A stretch of DNA of 64,000 nucleotides from Pseudomonadota bacterium (lineage in GTDB: Bacteria; Pseudomonadota; Gammaproteobacteria; Burkholderiales; Nitrosomonadaceae), in NCBI GenBank assembly GCA_018240285.1, contig JAFEGA010000006.1, forward strand, positions 186,001-250,000, in the 5' to 3' direction. Position numbers and translations under genes: made by a program. This document shows positions 45,601 to 53,948 of this stretch, in pieces (the stretch's first letter is position 1; the number at the start of each line of letters is the position of its first letter). The notes beneath the pieces are model-generated. The model saw nothing but the letters and a program-made list of their open reading frames with translations, did no database searches and had not been told where the DNA came from.

Positions 45601-46689
45601 ATGAGTTCGAGCGACCCGCGCAATTCTCCCCATTCCGAACCAAGATCATTACTCGCAGGTGTGCTGGCGGTGCTGGTGCACGTGGTGTTTATTGCATTTT
45701 TGATTTTTGGTGTGAGCTGGAAAGATCACCCGCCGGAAGGGATGGTGGTCGATATTTGGACTGAATTGCCCAAGCCGGTTCAGGAACCGGTGAAAACGCA
45801 AGTGCCGCCGAAGCAGCCTAAGCCAGTCGAAGAGCCTGTAAAACCAAAACCGGAGCCAGAACCGGAAACACCCAAACCGGAACCGGTTAAACCCGAGCCA
45901 CCGAAACCAGAGCCGCCAAAGCCCGAACCGCTTAAGCCGGAGCCGATTAAGCCTGCGCCACCCAAAGCAACCGTGACGCCGCCAGTCAAGAAACCGGATA
46001 TCGCGATGAAGGAAAAACCGGAACCAGTCAAAGAAAAACCGGATTTGGAAGCGCAAAAGAAAAAAGAACAGGAAAAAATCAAGGAACAGGAAAGATTAAA
46101 GGAACTGGAAAAACAAAAAGAACTTGAGAAAAAGAAAGAGCTCGAGAAAAAGAAGGAACTAGAAAAGCAGAAAGAGTTAGAGAAGCAAAAAGAAGCCGAG
46201 AAGCAGAAAGAGCAGGAAAAGCAAAAGGAATTGGCAAAACAGAAGGAAATAGAGAAACAGAAGGCGCTGGAAAAGCAGAAAGAATTACAGAAGCAAAAAG
46301 AACAAGAACTGGCGGCGCAACGGCAGCGTGAACAGGAAGCCAAAGCGCAACGTGAGGCAGAAGCGCAACGCGCCGCGCAACAGGCTGCGGCAAGGAATCA
46401 GGTGACAAGCGAGATCGGTAAATACAAGGCACTGATTGGAGCAAAAATCAGAAGCAGAACTGTGATGCCACCCGATCTTCCAGGTAATCCTGTGGTTGAA
46501 TTTAACATTACTTTGTTACCGGGTGGAGATATTCTTGATGTCAAATTAATCAGAAGCAGCGGACACGCGTCTTTTGACAGCGCGGTCGAGCGCGCCATCT
46601 TTTTGTCCAAACCGCTGCCGTTACCGCCCGATCCGGCGCTGTTTAACGAGTTCCGCAATCTGAATATTAAGGTGCATTATCGTGAATGA
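45601..46689 (+). CDS. tolA: Tol-Pal system protein TolA
   Basis: A 362-residue protein. One membrane helix (about 20-40) is followed by a Pro-rich linker of Lys-Pro-Glu-Pro repeats (about 60-130). A long alpha-helical Lys/Glu/Gln repeat (about 145-265) follows, with a six-residue period such as KQKELE repeated more than ten times. The C-terminal TonB-like domain has GNPVVEFNITLLPGGDILDV and ASFDSAVERAIFLSKPLPLP. It bridges TolQR to Pal and TolB across the periplasm. ATG 45601 is favoured over the TTG at 45595. Confidence 0.93.
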   Translation: MSSSDPRNSPHSEPRSLLAGVLAVLVHVVFIAFLIFGVSWKDHPPEGMVVDIWTELPKPVQEPVKTQVPPKQPKPVEEPVKPKPEPEPETPKPEPVKPEPPKPEPPKPEPLKPEPIKPAPPKATVTPPVKKPDIAMKEKPEPVKEKPDLEAQKKKEQEKIKEQERLKELEKQKELEKKKELEKKKELEKQKELEKQKEAEKQKEQEKQKELAKQKEIEKQKALEKQKELQKQKEQELAAQRQREQEAKAQREAEAQRAAQQAAARNQVTSEIGKYKALIGAKIRSRTVMPPDLPGNPVVEFNITLLPGGDILDVKLIRSSGHASFDSAVERAIFLSKPLPLPPDPALFNEFRNLNIKVHYRE

Positions 46690-46737
46690 TTGTTATAATC
46701 AATCGGTAATTTTTTGTTTTTTGAAAATTTAATCGCT

Positions 46738-48036
46738 ATGTCAATTTATTGGTTCAAATCTATCCGTAGTGTATGGATTCTGTTGTTATGCCTGATCAGC
46801 ATACCTGCGCATGCGCAACTGAATATCGAAATTTTCGGTGGCGGCGCATCGCGTATTCCGATTGCGATCGTTCCTTTTGCCGATGAAAATAAACTACAGC
46901 AGAGTATCACACCAATCATCGGTGCCGATTTGCATCGCACCGGCTTGTTCAATCTGATCAATCCCGCCGGTTTGTCGCCGCATGCGCCGGTGGAAGTCGT
47001 GTACGCCGATTGGGTAAACCGCGGCGCGAATGCATTGGTGATCGGGCGCGTGGTCGCGTTATCCAGCGAGCAGGTGGAAATACAATTCCGTTTGATGGAC
47101 GTCGCCAAGAAATCGCAATTGACCGGTTTGGCGATCACAGTGCCTACGACACAATTGCGCGCGGCGGCGCACCGTATCGCCGATGTCATTTACGAGGCGC
47201 TGACCGGCGATGTGGGCGTTTTCAGCACACGGATCGCCTACGTGCTCAAGCGCGGCAACAAATATGCCTTGCAGGTGGCCGATTCCGACGGCTACAACGC
47301 CCAATCGATCATTGAATACACCGAACCGATCATTTCGCCGGCCTGGTCGCCGGATGGCGGTCAGTTGGCATACGTCTCCTTTGAGAATAAAAAACCGATT
47401 GTCTATGTGCAGACATTAGCAACGCGCGAACGCAGAGCGGTTGCCAGTTTTAAAGGCAGCAACAGCGCACCGGCCTGGTCTCCCGACGGTAAGAAATTGG
47501 CCGTGGTGCTGTCCGGGCAAGGCGGATCGCAAATTTTCCTGGTGAATGCGGATGGCAGCGGTTTGCAGCGCTTGAGTAAAAGCTCAGGAATCGATACCGA
47601 GCCGAGTTTTTCTCCGGATGGCCGGTACATTTTGTTTACATCCGATCGCGGCGGCAGTCCGCAAATTTACCGCATGCCAGTAACCGATTCGGAATCTAGC
47701 AATGCCGAACGTCTGACTTTTGAGGGCAGCTACAATGTCAGCCCGGATTATAGCCGTGACGGGAAAAGTTTTACTTTCATCCACCGCAATAATGGCCAAT
47801 TCAACGTGGCGGTTCAGGAAGTCGGTTCGCGTCAGGTGCAAATACTGACAAATTCCAAGTTCGACGAATCTCCCAGCTTTGCGCCGAATGGCAAGATGAT
47901 CTTGTATGCAACCGAGATTAACGGGCATGGTATATTATCCGCTGTTTCCAGAGACGGGCAGACGAGGCAGCATCTGTCAGTTCAAACAGGCGATATCAGA
48001 GAGCCGGCGTGGGGGCCCCTACCGAAATGGAAGTAA
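46738..48036 (+). CDS. tolB: Tol-Pal system beta-propeller protein TolB
   Basis: A 432-residue periplasmic protein with a signal peptide ending about AHAQ (residues 1-26). The N-terminal domain (IPIAIVPFADE) is followed by a six-bladed propeller with repeats such as PAWSPDGGQLAYVSFEN, PSFSPDGRYILFTSDRGG and PSFAPNGKMILYATE. It binds Pal at the outer membrane. The ATG at 46738 gives a correct signal peptide; an upstream start (46714) would lengthen it. Confidence 0.95.
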   Translation: MSIYWFKSIRSVWILLLCLISIPAHAQLNIEIFGGGASRIPIAIVPFADENKLQQSITPIIGADLHRTGLFNLINPAGLSPHAPVEVVYADWVNRGANALVIGRVVALSSEQVEIQFRLMDVAKKSQLTGLAITVPTTQLRAAAHRIADVIYEALTGDVGVFSTRIAYVLKRGNKYALQVADSDGYNAQSIIEYTEPIISPAWSPDGGQLAYVSFENKKPIVYVQTLATRERRAVASFKGSNSAPAWSPDGKKLAVVLSGQGGSQIFLVNADGSGLQRLSKSSGIDTEPSFSPDGRYILFTSDRGGSPQIYRMPVTDSESSNAERLTFEGSYNVSPDYSRDGKSFTFIHRNNGQFNVAVQEVGSRQVQILTNSKFDESPSFAPNGKMILYATEINGHGILSAVSRDGQTRQHLSVQTGDIREPAWGPLPKWK

Positions 48037-48067
48037 TTCGCAATTTTTAATCACAAGGAGTTAATAA

Positions 48068-48592
48068 ATGAGAAAGCTATTAGGTGTTTCATTGATCGTG
48101 CTGTTATCGGCGTGCGCCAGCCAAACCACGCAACCCGAAGTGGACGATCTTGCTGCCGGCTCGGGTGCCGGTGGCGGCATGAGCAGCAGCGATTTGGGCG
48201 GAAGCGGCTCAGGCAGACCCGGCTACTTCAGCCAACTGAATGATCCTAACAGTATCTTGTCGCAACGCAGCGTTTATTATGATTATGACAGTTATACCGT
48301 CAAAGGCGAGTACCGGGAACTGGTATTGGCACATGCCCGGTTCTTGCGTGACAACGCCAGCGCCAGCGTAATCCTGCAAGGAAACACCGATGATCGCGGC
48401 AGCCGCGAATACAATCTGGCTTTAGGTCAACGCCGCGCCGATAGCGTCAAGAACATGATGACCTTGGCGGGCGCCCGCGATGCGCAAATCGAATCCGTCA
48501 GTCTGGGTGAAGAAAAACCGCGCGCACTGGGACAAGGCGAAGCAGTCTGGAGTCAGAACCGCCGTACTGACATTCTGTACCGGGGCGAATAA
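48068..48592 (+). CDS. pal: Peptidoglycan-associated lipoprotein Pal
   Basis: A 174-residue lipoprotein with lipobox LLSAC (Cys16). A Gly/Ser-rich linker is followed by an OmpA-like domain: VYYDYDSYTVKGEYRELV, LQGNTDDRGSREYNLALGQRRADSV, and NRRTDILYRGE. It joins the outer membrane to peptidoglycan and to TolB. It lies 31 bases after tolB and 2 bases before cpoB. Confidence 0.96.
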   Translation: MRKLLGVSLIVLLSACASQTTQPEVDDLAAGSGAGGGMSSSDLGGSGSGRPGYFSQLNDPNSILSQRSVYYDYDSYTVKGEYRELVLAHARFLRDNASASVILQGNTDDRGSREYNLALGQRRADSVKNMMTLAGARDAQIESVSLGEEKPRALGQGEAVWSQNRRTDILYRGE

Positions 48593-48594
48593 AC

Positions 48595-49500
48595 ATGCTG
48601 ATACGCGCTTTTCTTCTGCTGGTATTGCTGAGCAGCAGCGTCAGCCATGCCGCATTGTTTGGCGATGACGAAGCACGCGAGCAGATCAATGCATTACGTC
48701 AGCAGGTCAAGGAAATGGAAGCGCGTATCGCCAAGATGGAGCAAGCGCTGAATAGCCAGGCATTGCTGGAGCTCTACAGCAAAGTTGAAACGCTGGAACA
48801 GGAACTGGGGAAGCTGAACGGTCAGATAGAAATGCTGAGTAACGATAACGCGTTGCTGCAAAAACGGCAGCGCGATTTCTATATCGACCTGGACAACCGG
48901 TTACGTGCGATCGAGCAGCCGGACAAGCGAGCGCCTTCCGCTCATCCGGCACCGAAAAATACGCCGCACAGCATGGCTGAGCCGCAGCCGGAAGAGCAGC
49001 GCGCCGCTGCGCCGCCAGCCGATGCGGTAGCGGCTGCGGAGCCGCAATATTCCGCTGGAACGGATTCTGCTGCGGCTGCGGATTCCGTTTCGTCAGCAGT
49101 CAATGAAGCGGCGCCAGCCGACGGCGCGACGGAAAATAGTGCTTATAAAGCAGCGTATGATCTATTCAAGAATGGTGAATATGCTAACGCCATCGCGCAA
49201 TTTGAAAGTTTCCTGGAAAATTACCCGCAATCCAGCTTGGCGCCGGGTGCCGCTTATTGGATCGGCAATGCGCGTTATGCGATGCGGGATTACCAGTTGG
49301 CGATTGCAGCACAGAAAAGATTGATCGCCAAGTATCCCAACAGCAACAAAGTGCCGGATGCCTATCTGAATATTGCCACCAGCCAGCTGGAGATGGGCGA
49401 TAGCAAAGCAAGCAAGCAAACCCTGGAAAGTATACTGGCGAAATATCCGCAAAGCGATGCGGCAAAAAAAGCCAAGCAACGCTTGGCCAACATCAAGTAA
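48595..49500 (+). CDS. cpoB: Cell division coordinator CpoB (YbgF)
   Basis: A 301-residue periplasmic protein. A signal peptide (cleavage near SHA, residue 19) precedes a coiled coil (about 25-105) and an Ala/Pro-rich linker. The C-terminal TPR repeats are AYDLFKNGEYANAIAQFESF, APGAAYWIGNARYAMRDYQ and PDAYLNIATSQLEMGDSKAS. It links outer-membrane constriction with peptidoglycan synthesis and binds TolA. It closes the tol-pal set. Confidence 0.93.
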   Translation: MLIRAFLLLVLLSSSVSHAALFGDDEAREQINALRQQVKEMEARIAKMEQALNSQALLELYSKVETLEQELGKLNGQIEMLSNDNALLQKRQRDFYIDLDNRLRAIEQPDKRAPSAHPAPKNTPHSMAEPQPEEQRAAAPPADAVAAAEPQYSAGTDSAAAADSVSSAVNEAAPADGATENSAYKAAYDLFKNGEYANAIAQFESFLENYPQSSLAPGAAYWIGNARYAMRDYQLAIAAQKRLIAKYPNSNKVPDAYLNIATSQLEMGDSKASKQTLESILAKYPQSDAAKKAKQRLANIK

Positions 49501-49587
49501 GTTTCCGGCTTGAAAAATAGCCAATCGACCGCAGTTTTCCGTATCATTCATCCAGCAAAATCTGCATTTTTCCTCCAGGCATTCGAT

Positions 49588-50247
49588 ATGGTGCAAGTGT
49601 TAGAAACGACAACCTTGCGTATCAGTGAAATTTTCTTTTCCTTGCAAGGCGAAACCAGCCGGATCGGCTTGCCGACCGTTTTCGTGCGGCTGACGGGCTG
49701 TCCTTTGCGGTGCGGTTACTGCGACACGGCGTATGCCTTTAGCGGCGGTGAGAATCGTTCGATAGCGGAAATTTTGCGCCAAGTCGCCCGGTATAAGACG
49801 AATTATGTCACGGTCACCGGCGGCGAGCCGTTGGCGCAGAAAGCCTGTCTGGTTTTGCTGACAGCGTTATGCGATGCGCACTATTCGGTATCGCTGGAAA
49901 CCAGCGGAGCGCTGGATTTATCCCAAGTCGATGCGCGTGTATCGAAGATCATGGATATCAAAACACCCGGCTCGGGCGAAGTTTCCAAAAATAACTGGAA
50001 CAATCTCGAGTACCTGACACCGCATGACGAAATCAAATTTGTGCTGTGCGACGAAGCTGACTATCGCTGGGCGTGTGAACTGATTGAGAGCAAGCAGTTG
50101 CAGCCGATATGCCCGATCCTTTTTTCTCCGGTTTATGAAAGCCTCGATCCTGCCCAATTGGCGTCCTGGATATTGCGCGACCAAGTGCCGGTCAGGATGC
50201 AGGTTCAATTGCACAAACTGCTGTGGGGCGAGGGGCCGGGGCGATGA
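49588..50247 (+). CDS. queE: 7-carboxy-7-deazaguanine synthase QueE
   Basis: A 219-residue radical-SAM enzyme. The cluster motif CPLRCGYC (Cys38, Cys42, Cys45) and SAM-binding [12 protein letters not shown] are present. It makes carboxy-deazaguanine for queuosine. The start [20 protein letters not shown] at 49588 is preferred to the in-frame 49510, which has no family match. queE overlaps queC (ATGA), and both follow the tol-pal genes as often seen in betaproteobacteria. Confidence 0.94.
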   Translation: MVQVLETTTLRISEIFFSLQGETSRIGLPTVFVRLTGCPLRCGYCDTAYAFSGGENRSIAEILRQVARYKTNYVTVTGGEPLAQKACLVLLTALCDAHYSVSLETSGALDLSQVDARVSKIMDIKTPGSGEVSKNNWNNLEYLTPHDEIKFVLCDEADYRWACELIESKQLQPICPILFSPVYESLDPAQLASWILRDQVPVRMQVQLHKLLWGEGPGR

Positions 50248-50918
50248 AAAAAGCCGTGGTATTGTTGTCGGGCGGATTGGATTCCGCCACTGTGCTGGCG
50301 ATCGCGCGCGACCAAAGTTTTCAATGTTATGCTTTGAGCGTCGATTACGGTCAGCGTCACCGGTCGGAATTGGAAGCTGCGCAAAAAGTCGCGTGCGCGC
50401 TCGGCGCTTACCAGCACCAGATGATCAAACTCGATTTGATTGCTTTCGGCGGATCGGCGCTTACCGATCAAGCGATTGCAGTTCCAACTGCCGGAGAGAA
50501 AACGCAAATTCCGGTGACCTATGTGCCCGCGAGAAACACGATCATGCTGTCGCTCGCGCTGGCATGGGCGGAAACGCTGCAAAGTCAGGATATTTTTGTT
50601 GGCGTGAATGCAGTCGACTACTCCGGCTATCCCGATTGCCGTCCGGAATATATCCAGGCATTCGAGCAGATGGCGAGCCTGGCGACTAAAGCGGGGATCG
50701 AAGGCAAGAAACTAACGATTCATGCACCGCTGATGCATTTGTCCAAAAAAGAAATCATCCAAACAGGGATTGCGTTGGGTGTTGATTACAGCTTGACGGT
50801 TTCGTGTTATCAAGCGGATGAAACGGGGCGAGCGTGCGGTGTGTGCGATTCCTGCCGGATTCGCAAGGCGGGGTTTGCAGCGGCAGGTGTGACCGATCCG
50901 GCCTGCTATCGATCTTAA
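50244..50918 (+). CDS. queC: 7-cyano-7-deazaguanine synthase QueC
   Basis: A 224-residue ATP-dependent enzyme. The PP-loop [15 protein letters not shown] is at the N-terminus, with [15 protein letters not shown]. The zinc site [18 protein letters not shown] is near the C-terminus. It converts carboxy-deazaguanine to preQ0. It starts at ATG 50244 across the queE stop. A dyad (50918-50925 with 50955-50962) and a T run follow. Confidence 0.95.
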   Translation: MKKAVVLLSGGLDSATVLAIARDQSFQCYALSVDYGQRHRSELEAAQKVACALGAYQHQMIKLDLIAFGGSALTDQAIAVPTAGEKTQIPVTYVPARNTIMLSLALAWAETLQSQDIFVGVNAVDYSGYPDCRPEYIQAFEQMASLATKAGIEGKKLTIHAPLMHLSKKEIIQTGIALGVDYSLTVSCYQADETGRACGVCDSCRIRKAGFAAAGVTDPACYRS

Positions 50919-50968
50919 GCTGACTAATGCTTGATCGATAAACCCCGGCGATACAGTCAGCTACTTTT
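50918..50968 (+). terminator. Weak convergent terminator after queC
   Basis: AGCTGACT (50918-50925) pairs with AGTCAGCT (50955-50962) around a long loop, and CTTTTT follows on the plus strand. The long loop makes it a modest candidate. It lies between queC and the convergent LTXXQ-like gene. Confidence 0.35.
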
Positions 50969-51308
50969 TCTGCACTGCGTTTTTTTTGCTTTCCTGGCGC
51001 ATTTTGTTCTCGAGTTTTTCCATTTGCTCCGGACTCAATACCGCTTTCAGACTGGATCGGGTTTCTTCCTGGATGGATTGCAGTTTCTTCCGCTCTTCGT
51101 TGAAAACAGCTTCAACTTTCATTTTTTCCGTGTTGAGAATGGTCTCAACTTTACTGCGCTGCGTATCACTCAACCCCAATTCTTTCGTCATCCGGTTGAT
51201 GGCGTCACGGCCGTCTGCCGGTGAGCTGTTCTTTTGCGCGTGCGCGGCAGAGACGGTAAAAAATAGCATCAAGACCAGCATTGCAAGGATCGTTTTTTTT
51301 TGCATCAT
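50961..51308 (-). CDS. Periplasmic Spy/CpxP-like (LTXXQ) helical protein
   Basis: A 115-residue protein with a signal peptide (cleavage after AHA, about residue 23). The mature part is charged and helical, with LGLSDTQRSKVETILNTEK and VLSPEQMEKLENKMRQE, resembling the LTXXQ repeats of Spy/CpxP stress chaperones. The C-terminus is very basic (KKNAVQKK). It could protect envelope proteins or bind metals. It is the last gene in a minus-strand run of envelope genes. Confidence 0.7.
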   Translation of the reverse strand: MMQKKTILAMLVLMLFFTVSAAHAQKNSSPADGRDAINRMTKELGLSDTQRSKVETILNTEKMKVEAVFNEERKKLQSIQEETRSSLKAVLSPEQMEKLENKMRQESKKNAVQKK

Positions 51309-51366
51309 GCGCTCCTAGGTTTTTACAATAGAAAAGAAAGTGTTTTGTGGATGAAGGGAAGTAAAG

Positions 51367-51394
51367 CCCCGGTTGCGATCGTCTGCAACCGGGG
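51367..51394. terminator. Hairpin downstream of the TraT-like gene
   Basis: A perfect 10-bp stem (CCCCGGTTGC, 51367-51376; inverse at 51385-51394) with an 8-base loop lies 37 bases beyond the TraT-like gene on the minus strand. The following T run is weak (CTTTAC). Confidence 0.5.
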
Positions 51395-51430
51395 GAATAT
51401 TTTCAACCGGATTGGAGTCCAGATTCTGTT

Positions 51431-52204
51431 TTAGAAAAGGCCGGAAATAGAACGCGCCAATCCATTGGTCAATTCAACCGCGGCTTCTTCGTACTGCAAA
51501 TTCACTTTATTGGCTGTGCTCACTACGCGCGTGCGGAATTTGTTCATCTCGCTGACTTTTGTCGACGATTGTCTTCGCGCGCCACCGACGCCTTGTTTTG
51601 CATCTTGCTGCCGGTCTTCACGGACAATGACGCCTTCTTCGGCGCGTTCCGCGATCTCGACATCGGTAATCGCCATGAATGTGACATCTTTCACCGCCGC
51701 ATCGGCGAGCGTGCTCGCGACACCAAACGCCGCCGCGCCAGCCAATCCGCCAATGCCAGCGCCCGTCCAACCGCCCATCGCCGCGCCAGTGGCTGTTCCC
51801 ACGGCAGCACCTAAGGCGGCACTACCCATGCCGCCATACCCGGCTCTCAGCGCAGACTCTGCGGCGGTCGGGCTGGCCTTGTCGACACTCAGCACGTTGG
51901 CTTGCAGCCAGTAATGCGCTTCTTTCGGATTGGTGGTGATACGGTAACCGCGGCCTTCCAATGCTCTGGCGACTGTCGCGGTAATATCAAAATTGGTTTT
52001 ATCGGAAGTGTTGCGAATGTTCAGGTAGATGACTTTTTTACTGGGTTCGACGGGATCCAGAAAAATAGAGTCGCTCATTTTGGTTTGCACATCCAGATCC
52101 TTTTTGGCAATGGACGTGTGAACCGCGGCGCACCCGCTTAAAATCAAAGAACATAGCGCGATTCCTGTCATTACCCAGGTATTTTTGTTAATGGAGTAAC
52201 CCAT
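51431..52204 (-). CDS. TraT-like outer-membrane lipoprotein
   Basis: A 257-residue lipoprotein (lipobox ILSGC). It matches the TraT complement-resistance/surface-exclusion family: AVHTSIAKKDLDVQTKMSDS, VYLNIRNTSDK-type strand, a Gly/Ala-rich central hydrophobic segment (GAAVGTATGAAMGGWTGAG) and the end FRTRVVSTANKVNLQYEEA. Chromosomal TraT homologues are common in proteobacteria and need not be linked to conjugation; no plasmid genes are nearby. It sits between the LTXXQ-like and Gly/Tyr-rich genes on the same strand. Confidence 0.85.
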   Translation of the reverse strand: MGYSINKNTWVMTGIALCSLILSGCAAVHTSIAKKDLDVQTKMSDSIFLDPVEPSKKVIYLNIRNTSDKTNFDITATVARALEGRGYRITTNPKEAHYWLQANVLSVDKASPTAAESALRAGYGGMGSAALGAAVGTATGAAMGGWTGAGIGGLAGAAAFGVASTLADAAVKDVTFMAITDVEIAERAEEGVIVREDRQQDAKQGVGGARRQSSTKVSEMNKFRTRVVSTANKVNLQYEEAAVELTNGLARSISGLF

Positions 52205-52280
52205 TGCATCTCCCTTCTGATGATTAATAAAAAATTAAATCGTTTGCGTGATCAATTCTGTTTGCCGGTTATCCGCAAAA

Positions 52281-52631
52281 TTACCAGCCGTAGTAATACG
52301 GCACATAACTGTTAACGCCATACAAACCGCCGTAATAAGGGCGTGTGTAACCGCCGAAATAACTGCCATAACCATAATTCTGCCCTAAAACGCAACCTAA
52401 ACCATAGCAACCCGGCATATAGCTCGGTGTTTTGGTCGGCGTACCGCGTTGCGTGGCTTCTTTGAGCGCTTTCGTCAGCGTAGCGTCATCGGGAACGCTG
52501 AAGGGCTTGCCAACAGTCTCCGCATTGAATTGTCTTTGAATTTCGCTGACATCCTGTGCCATAACCGCACTGCTCAGAGCGAATACCGCTGCAACGGCAT
52601 AAAAAATAGGGGTAACGTGTATTGTGCGCAT
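52281..52631 (-). CDS. Secreted Gly/Tyr-rich small protein of unknown function
   Basis: A 116-residue protein with a signal peptide (cleavage near MAQ, about residue 25). The middle part is charged; the C-terminal 45 residues are rich in Gly and Tyr (NYGYGSYFGGYTRPYYGG) with two Cys (GCYGLGC). I do not recognise a family. It may be an envelope or extracellular structural protein. It lies 76 bases upstream of the TraT-like gene. The 190-base gap to the TPR gene (52632-52821) holds no gene. Confidence 0.6.
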   Translation of the reverse strand: MRTIHVTPIFYAVAAVFALSSAVMAQDVSEIQRQFNAETVGKPFSVPDDATLTKALKEATQRGTPTKTPSYMPGCYGLGCVLGQNYGYGSYFGGYTRPYYGGLYGVNSYVPYYYGW

Positions 52632-52821
52632 TGAATACCTCCAAATCCCGGATAAGTGAACGATATTATCAAATTATAGAATCGGCCGTCGCAAGTTTTT
52701 TACCAACTGAATCTGTAACGGCAAGGAACCAGCAACGCAATCGCATGACGAAAAAGCACTGATCATACGTGCACTAAGACTCTGAACAGTACCAGCGGTT
52801 CTTGCATCGATTGTAAATGAT

Positions 52822-53937
52822 CTACTGTAGATACAGCCGTTTGAATAGACCAGTTTGAGCCGCATATTCCGCATTTGCCTTGTCGAGCAGCGCGATATCT
52901 TCAGCAACAGCGGCTTGAATATCGGCACCGATGCCGGTTTTGATCGCTTGCGCTGCTCGCATCGTGCGCTGCGCGTCATCTTGCTGATCCAGCAGGAACT
53001 GCATCAATCCCAGCTGATACAACACGTATTGCCGCTTCTCGTCCGGCGTTTCCAGCAACGTGCCATGAAAATTCCAGGTGGCTTGATTCTTCGGTTGATC
53101 GCTGACGGTTTTCTGACCGGCTAATGTCATGAATTGCTCCAAGTAGAGCTTTGCCATCCGTGGTTTACCCGAATGCGCATAGCTTTGCGCGATCCCCACA
53201 TGCGCCAGCAGGTAATCGCGATCCAGCGTCAGGATTTTTTCATACAATTTGATCGATTCTGGGTATTGGCCGAGCTTGCGGAGAATTCCGGCGAGATTGT
53301 TCAAATAAGACTGATTCCACGGTGAGCGCTCGACTGCTTTCTGATAGTGCACCAATGCTTGCGCTAGATTCGACTGGATTTCATGCCAATAACCCATGCC
53401 GAAATAAGCCGCTGCCGGTTGGCGGCCGGATTGCATCGCCGTTTCGTAATATTTCTGCGCTGCGGCAAAATCCTCCCGCTGCACCGCAAGATCGCCGTAC
53501 AGAATGAGCACGTACGGATTATCCGGCTGCTGCCGCTGCAGAAAATCGAGTTGCCGTTCAACCGCTTGCGGCCGGAAATCCTGCCGGATTTGACGTGCCG
53601 CTTCGACGATGAAGCGGCCGATTTGTGCGTCGACGTGCAATTTGTCGATCGCCAATGCCTTGCCGAATTCGTCATCGGCTTGATCGTAAAGCTGGTCGTC
53701 TAAGAACGCCTGCCCGAGCGCCACATGATTGGCCACCACTTGCTGCTGGAATTGCCGCTGCTGCTCGGCGTAATCGAAGCCTTGCTGTTCGGCGACGATG
53801 CGCTTGAGCATGTGCAGCGGTTGAATGTCGTGCAGCACCCATGCCGCCAGCGCCACCGCAATGGTAAAAATAACGCCGAGCGCCGGTAAGATTTTATTGA
53901 ATTGCTCCAGCGATTGCTGCAATCGTTCAAACGTCAT
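52822..53937 (-). CDS. Membrane-anchored TPR protein, partner of the WD40-caspase gene
   Basis: A 371-residue protein. One transmembrane helix (about residues 18-36, GVIFTIAVALAAWVLHD) follows a short cytoplasmic N-terminus. The remaining part is soluble and helical, with TPR-like repeats: LGQAFLDDQLYDQADDEFGK, AAYFGMGYWHEIQSNLAQAL, NLAGILRKLGQYPESIKLYE and HVGIAQSYAHSGKPRMAKLY. By the positive-inside rule these repeats should be periplasmic. The start lies 11 bases past the stop of the caspase gene, so the two form an operon. A protein-binding role is likely. Confidence 0.78.
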   Translation of the reverse strand: MTFERLQQSLEQFNKILPALGVIFTIAVALAAWVLHDIQPLHMLKRIVAEQQGFDYAEQQRQFQQQVVANHVALGQAFLDDQLYDQADDEFGKALAIDKLHVDAQIGRFIVEAARQIRQDFRPQAVERQLDFLQRQQPDNPYVLILYGDLAVQREDFAAAQKYYETAMQSGRQPAAAYFGMGYWHEIQSNLAQALVHYQKAVERSPWNQSYLNNLAGILRKLGQYPESIKLYEKILTLDRDYLLAHVGIAQSYAHSGKPRMAKLYLEQFMTLAGQKTVSDQPKNQATWNFHGTLLETPDEKRQYVLYQLGLMQFLLDQQDDAQRTMRAAQAIKTGIGADIQAAVAEDIALLDKANAEYAAQTGLFKRLYLQ

Positions 53938-53948
53938 GGTCGGGTTGC

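Noticed and set aside
45780-46343. Ser/Phe/Cys-rich frame antisense to tolA
   Set aside because: It is the complement of the Lys/Glu repeat and only looks regular because tolA is repetitive.
51431-52204. TraT-like gene as a sign of a conjugative plasmid or integrated element
   Set aside because: No other transfer genes, integrase or attachment site nearby; chromosomal TraT homologues are common.
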